From the NCBI GenBank assembly GCA_013397695.1, contig VYZI01000238.1:434001-498000 (forward strand): a stretch of DNA of 64,000 bases. Direction: 5' to 3'. Below the pieces are notes generated by a model. It had not been told where the DNA came from and searched no databases. It saw only the letters and a program-made list of their open reading frames with translations. The position numbers were made by a program, and so were the translations under genes. Origin of the DNA: Centropus unirufus. Lineage: Eukaryota > Chordata > Aves > Cuculiformes > Centropidae. This document shows positions 59,898-64,000 of the stretch, piece by piece; the stretch's first letter is position 1; each line of letters starts with the position of its first letter.

Positions 59898-61519
59898 GAG
59901 AACCTATCCAATCAGCAAATAAAGCAGGAGGTTATGTAAGAGGAATAATATTGACACGGGGCTCCCCAGCCTTGGTGCATCTCCCCCTCCTTGTGTGATT
60001 AAAGGTTTCAGCACTCCCAGGGAGGGGGCTGGCATTGCATAAGAGCCTTTTGCTTTGAAGCATTTTACCCTCTTTTAAATCTAAGAGAACCAGTGGATTT
60101 ATGACCAGCCTGGGCTGTTTAAGCAGGTGGTTGGGTTTGTTATAATTTTATTTGAATGATCATGATAACACTGCAGGCTGAGAGGCTTAATGCAAGACAT
60201 GGAAAACACTAGCACTTTTTTTCCCTCCTCATGGTTTCCCACAGTCAAAGGGCAAAACATACAGCACCAACTCTGCCTAGTGTTAAGCAAGGGGCTTGCG
60301 CTGACAATCTGCCGTCTATTTCTATAGGATGGTGTAAAAAAAAAACAACATAAAAGCAAACTTCAGACTGTTTTTCCTTTTCTACGTTATGAAGTAAAAG
60401 GAAGTCAAAAGTATGCTGGTTTTAAGGGTTTTTTAAGCATATACTTGCAGCTCATACACTGCCCAGCTTATATTTCAAGAAACACTGAGGACAGCTAGAG
60501 AAGCTGTAGGTTGAGACAACCATGACCCCTGAGAGAGGAAATGTTAGATTCGGTTTATATTTTCTGTTTGTATTAACATCTCCTTCTGTTAAGCCCCTTA
60601 TAAATAGCTGAGAAAAAATTAATCTTTGATTATTAAAGAAGTCATTGGTTTGCCATTGTAAAAAGGAGACCTCTCACCATCTCTGCTGCTGACCTTGTTT
60701 AAACCACTGAGAATCTGCCTTCCTTAACATGGGAAAACTGAGTTCAAATTAGTGAAATGCAAAACAAGTGTTTCTATAAGCACAAGAGCTAACAGAGCCT
60801 TGTGGATTTACACCTGTTATTGAGTGTCAGGGTAGATTCTTTCATATCTAATATGGTCTGAATCCTTGTTCAATGCTTGTTCTGGAAGTTATTCTATTCC
60901 ATTCTCTCTTGGTATAAGCTGGTCCAGGTGAGCTAAGCGCATGAGCCAACAGGCAGCAAAGGAAGTCTATCAGAGAAATAAAGAGTTTTTATCGCTTCTT
61001 ATTTTAAAGGCAAAGAGGAGAAGGAAAATACAAATAGCAGCTGAGGAGGATTGGGGAGTCAAAGTTGGGCAGACTAACAATGATTTGATGCAGAAAATGA
61101 TGGGTGTACCTCACCTACCCCACCTTTTTTTATAAGTGGATGCCTGACACAATCTACATGTGCCTGAGCTATGATGTGGATCTCTACAACTTAGAGTCCA
61201 GGGATGGCCCAAACTTGTAATAGGGACCTTTCAAAGATAATGAATGTGGAAAGCATGCAGGGTGGCCAATGAGAAGGAAAACACGGGGTGCTTCAGACAT
61301 TTGAGAAAGTCAGTGTGCTGAGGAACCAAATAATCTTCAATTTCAAATTTTAAGAGAGCTGATACATTAAATTGCATTTGTTATATTGATAATATGTATT
61401 GTCAGAAAATACTTTATTTAATCCATCAAACTAAGTCAGTATTGTGTGATTAGAGGAGGGAGGAAGCAGTCTGGAAAATTCTAAATCTATCAGTAAAAAA
61501 GCAATAGCGCATAGCACTA

Positions 61520-61965
61520 CCAAAAAAGATTTGAAGGAAATAATAATTAAAGGCAAGGAAGTAATGGAAAAATGGGATAAAACACAAGTGTTTACCAAGC
61601 ATAAATCTTTCCTGACTGATCTCCTGGGTTTCTTTGATAAGATAACTGATCTAGACAAAGGGGATGTGATAGATCACATGTGTCTAGACTTCAGCGAAAC
61701 AATAAAGGTATAAGGTCACAAGGGGAATTTTTAGCAGAACTAGAGAAGTTGGGGATTACCACAAGACTGAAGCAGTTGAAAAAAAAGTAATCTAGAGGGG
61801 AGAGGGTAATGTTAACAGGGTGGAGGGAAGTTACCAGTGCAATTCATTTAAGAAAAGTTTAATGCCTATCAGTCAATGAATATCATGTTTAAAGTATCCC
61901 AGTGAAATCTGGTGATAACACAAAGCTGGGAAAAATTGTCAATGCATAGGAGAACCAGGAAATTA
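61520..61965 (+). pseudogene. Decayed CR1-like LINE reverse-transcriptase fragment
   Basis: An open stretch at 61531-61713 encodes KSFLTDLLGFFDKITDLDKG and then DVIDHMCLDFSE. This follows the CR1-clade RT segment in which a conserved LT-L-FYDKVT-L-D-G block precedes YLDFSKAFD. The frame then breaks. About 190 bp later, near 61914, a second relic reads GDNTKLGKIV, resembling the FADDTKLGG block that contains the catalytic aspartates; the first catalytic Asp position is altered. The order and spacing fit one RT domain with deletions. It has stops and frameshifts and is inactive. Confidence 0.65.
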
Positions 61966-64000
61966 AATGGGAATGAAGTGGTCTATTTAGGCTGGTCCTT
62001 GCAGAGAAGCCATTATTTAAAATGTTAAAATAACATTTTCTTATTATTCCTAAGCAGATGAAGCCAAGAGGGAATACAGTTGTTTTGGCACACAGAAATG
62101 GGGTGTTAAAACCTATTTAAGTTGAAGATCAACTTTGGCATGGAAGTAGGACATTAACTGGCAAGGAATATTGTTACATTCTGCTGAAAATATATGTTTA
62201 ACCCAGGAGTTATAGACATTTACATGATTCCAGAATAGTGCAATTCTGGAGTGACTATTCAGCAGGAGTAAATTATGTATTTCTGTGAGGATGTTTGATC
62301 ATTGTATGAAAGGATTTTCTCTGATGCAGGGATATTGTTCCTGTTCAGCTGTCCAAATGTCCTTGCCTAAATTGGAGACTGAAATTTTGAGGAACTTTAG
62401 GTCACAGCAGGTCTGGAAACATTCCTCCATTTACTGGAGTGTGTCGGTTCATTTCTGACATTGACAATGTGAGTCACATGCCATGTGTCTATGAGGAACC
62501 ACAATCTGGTCAATAGAGCCCTGGAACATAGGGAATTTGGGTTTCATTCCCATTCTATTCCAACTTGTTTGCATGCTCTAAGCCCACCGGGGATCTAAGC
62601 AGCTGCATAAGAACTTCAGTGAACTGAAGGCTCACTTCTGAGCCTGCTGCCCTCAGTGAGGTGCCACCTAAAATAAGAAATCAGTTAGATGTCACTTTCT
62701 CATTTGGTCTAAAACTACCTGTGATACCCAATGCTCTTTCTAAAAATGATCCCACCAGGACACCTCAGCGCTCATTTTCCATCTCTGCCCAGTCAAACAT
62801 TAAATATTTGTCAGTCTTCCTCCACCAGCTCTCCCAGTTGAGTTTCAGCCAACATGCAGTTGGCTAAGTTTTTCATTTGCAAGTCTGGAGGGAAGGAGAG
62901 AAGAGCACCCAGTGGTGGACACCACAGTGGAGTGGGCACCCCCTGCTTTGAACCACCAGGACATCTTGGAAAAGCTCCGGTATATTAGGTGTTTTCCTAG
63001 CCATGAAGACACTCACCTGGGATATGGTCTCTTCTCAGCAAAGGATAAACTCATTTTCCAGAATGAAAATTTTGTTCTCGTGCAGAAAAAAAACAAACCA
63101 AAAACAGTTGCTGAAACCTCACTTTCTGCACTTTTGAGATTCCCACCAACTTTACCTGAGGTCTCCCGGAAGGTCCCCCTCCTTACTAAGAATAGCATGC
63201 ATGACAGCTGTCCTCTGAGGCAGTGAGTGTAATAGGGGAAACAACCTTCTCTGGTCTCCACCCAAAGGGTCATGGTGGTTGGAGGAAGCAGCTGTTCTAG
63301 CTGTGGCTTTTCGTTTTGCACCCCATGCTGAAAACTGTGATTTCCTCCAAGTCCAGCCAAATGCTGGCTTTGTGTGACAAACCCCACAAAACCCAGCAAG
63401 TTTGTTGAATGTTTTTGCAGCTGCCAGCTTTAACCCAGAGCAAATGACAGTGAGGCAGCTGCAACCTCTTGGCCCTGGGGCATGAAAACCCAGCATCCTT
63501 TCCTCTTTCAAAGTGGAAGGCTTCTGTTGGCTCCACTGTACAACCTGTCTGATTCACCTTGGCATTCTGAGGGTCCTACCATGCTGCAGCACATATGGTC
63601 CCTGCAAGGCTCCATGGGCATTGCAGCTCCTTATCTCCCTGTCCTCAGAGTGAGTGGCTGCTCAGTAAGAGCCTATAGGCGCTTCTTCCATTTGTCCTTT
63701 GATCAGGGCCATCAGGATGGTCATTGTTATCATTGTGGCTGGTTGCAAAGCAGTTTGCTGCCCAACTTTGAAGGGTTCCACTCTTTTTCAGGTCAACCCA
63801 GTTATATGGGATTATGTGCTGAGGTCCAGTTTTCTTTATGAAACATTGCACAGTATAAACTCTTAGATTTGCAAATTGTGATGTACAGTCACTGTCAAAG
63901 GCTCCGAGCAGCTTTGTGACATGTTAACCTGCTTCTGTAGCTGGAAAACAGTAAGACCACAATGGAATTAATTTGGGTGCTCAGCCAAGTGCAGTATAAA
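61966..64000. other. Gene-free block at the right edge
   Basis: About 2 kb. Open frames of up to 128 codons (63013-63399 minus) and 119 codons overlap on both strands without known similarity. No first exon of SLC6A6, the next gene in the human order, was recognised here. Confidence 0.6.

Larger units (their letters stand above)
49386..61519. other. Gene-free intergenic block (about 12.1 kb)
   Basis: No gene is recognised. The longest open frame in the whole desert, 168 codons at 52339-52845 (plus), shows no domain or known similarity. Others reach 117 codons. Contents are a 16-bp palindrome (52922), a 16-bp tandem repeat (53996) and an A22 tract (59876). AT-rich sequence dominates 55900-56720. 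Confidence 0.6.

Noticed and set aside
60665..60745. Possible second plus-strand MIR core (TCTGCTGCTGACCTTG)
   Set aside because: Only one block fits; the following blocks are absent or out of order.
60941..61135. Lys/Arg-rich 64-codon frame upstream of the RT relic as part of the same LINE
   Set aside because: The expected intervening RT blocks between it and 61520 are missing, and the similarity is too vague.
63013..63841. Overlapping 119- to 128-codon frames on both strands
   Set aside because: Mutually incompatible frames without similarity; they reflect moderately GC-rich sequence.
1..64000. CRISPR array, operon, phage or novel microbial system
   Set aside because: Introns, CpG island and CR1 LINEs show vertebrate nuclear DNA; no regularly spaced repeat array or compact gene cluster exists.

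Overview
This is nuclear DNA of a vertebrate, most likely a bird. Two genes with intron/exon structure and GT-AG splice sites encode proteins close to human XPC and LSM3. The recognisable repeats are mainly CR1-type LINE 3' ends, the dominant avian retroposon, at low density. Background composition is AT-leaning, with a single CpG island. Crocodilian or turtle origin is not strictly excluded. Species cannot be fixed from the sequence alone.

Layout. (1) Positions 1-2402, minus strand: the first three coding exons of XPC, the DNA-damage sensor of global-genome nucleotide excision repair; the gene continues off the left edge. (2) 2403-2497: a 95-bp divergent promoter between the XPC and LSM3 start codons. 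It holds a perfect CGCG element (TCTCGCGAGA) and a GC box, inside a CpG island of about 1.2 kb. (3) 2498-about 6590, plus strand: complete LSM3, four coding exons and 102 codons, ending at an AATAAA signal. LSM3 intron 1 contains a 41-bp CpG-dense minisatellite, interrupted by a 330-base assembly gap. Introns 1 and 2 each carry a CR1 fragment. (4) About 6.6-64 kb: a 57-kb stretch in which I find no supportable protein-coding gene, no tRNA or rRNA and no second CpG island. It holds two more CR1 3' ends, a decayed CR1-like reverse-transcriptase fragment, one good and one weaker MIR/CORE-SINE-like relic, two ancient LINE 3'-tail-like relics, two short tandem duplications, homopolymer tracts and isolated palindromic motifs.

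The XPC/LSM3 head-to-head order matches mammals. In human the next gene on the LSM3 side is SLC6A6, so the desert may be regulatory sequence for that gene, but no SLC6A6 exon was recognised here. XPC (genome surveillance) and LSM3 (LSm rings for mRNA decay and U6 snRNA) share a promoter but not a pathway.

There is no sign of a microbial system, CRISPR array, prophage or novel gene cluster. The points most worth following are the promoter architecture, the homogenised minisatellite with its gap, the conserved TFIIH-binding acidic string in XPC exon 3, and the ancient amniote repeats in the desert.
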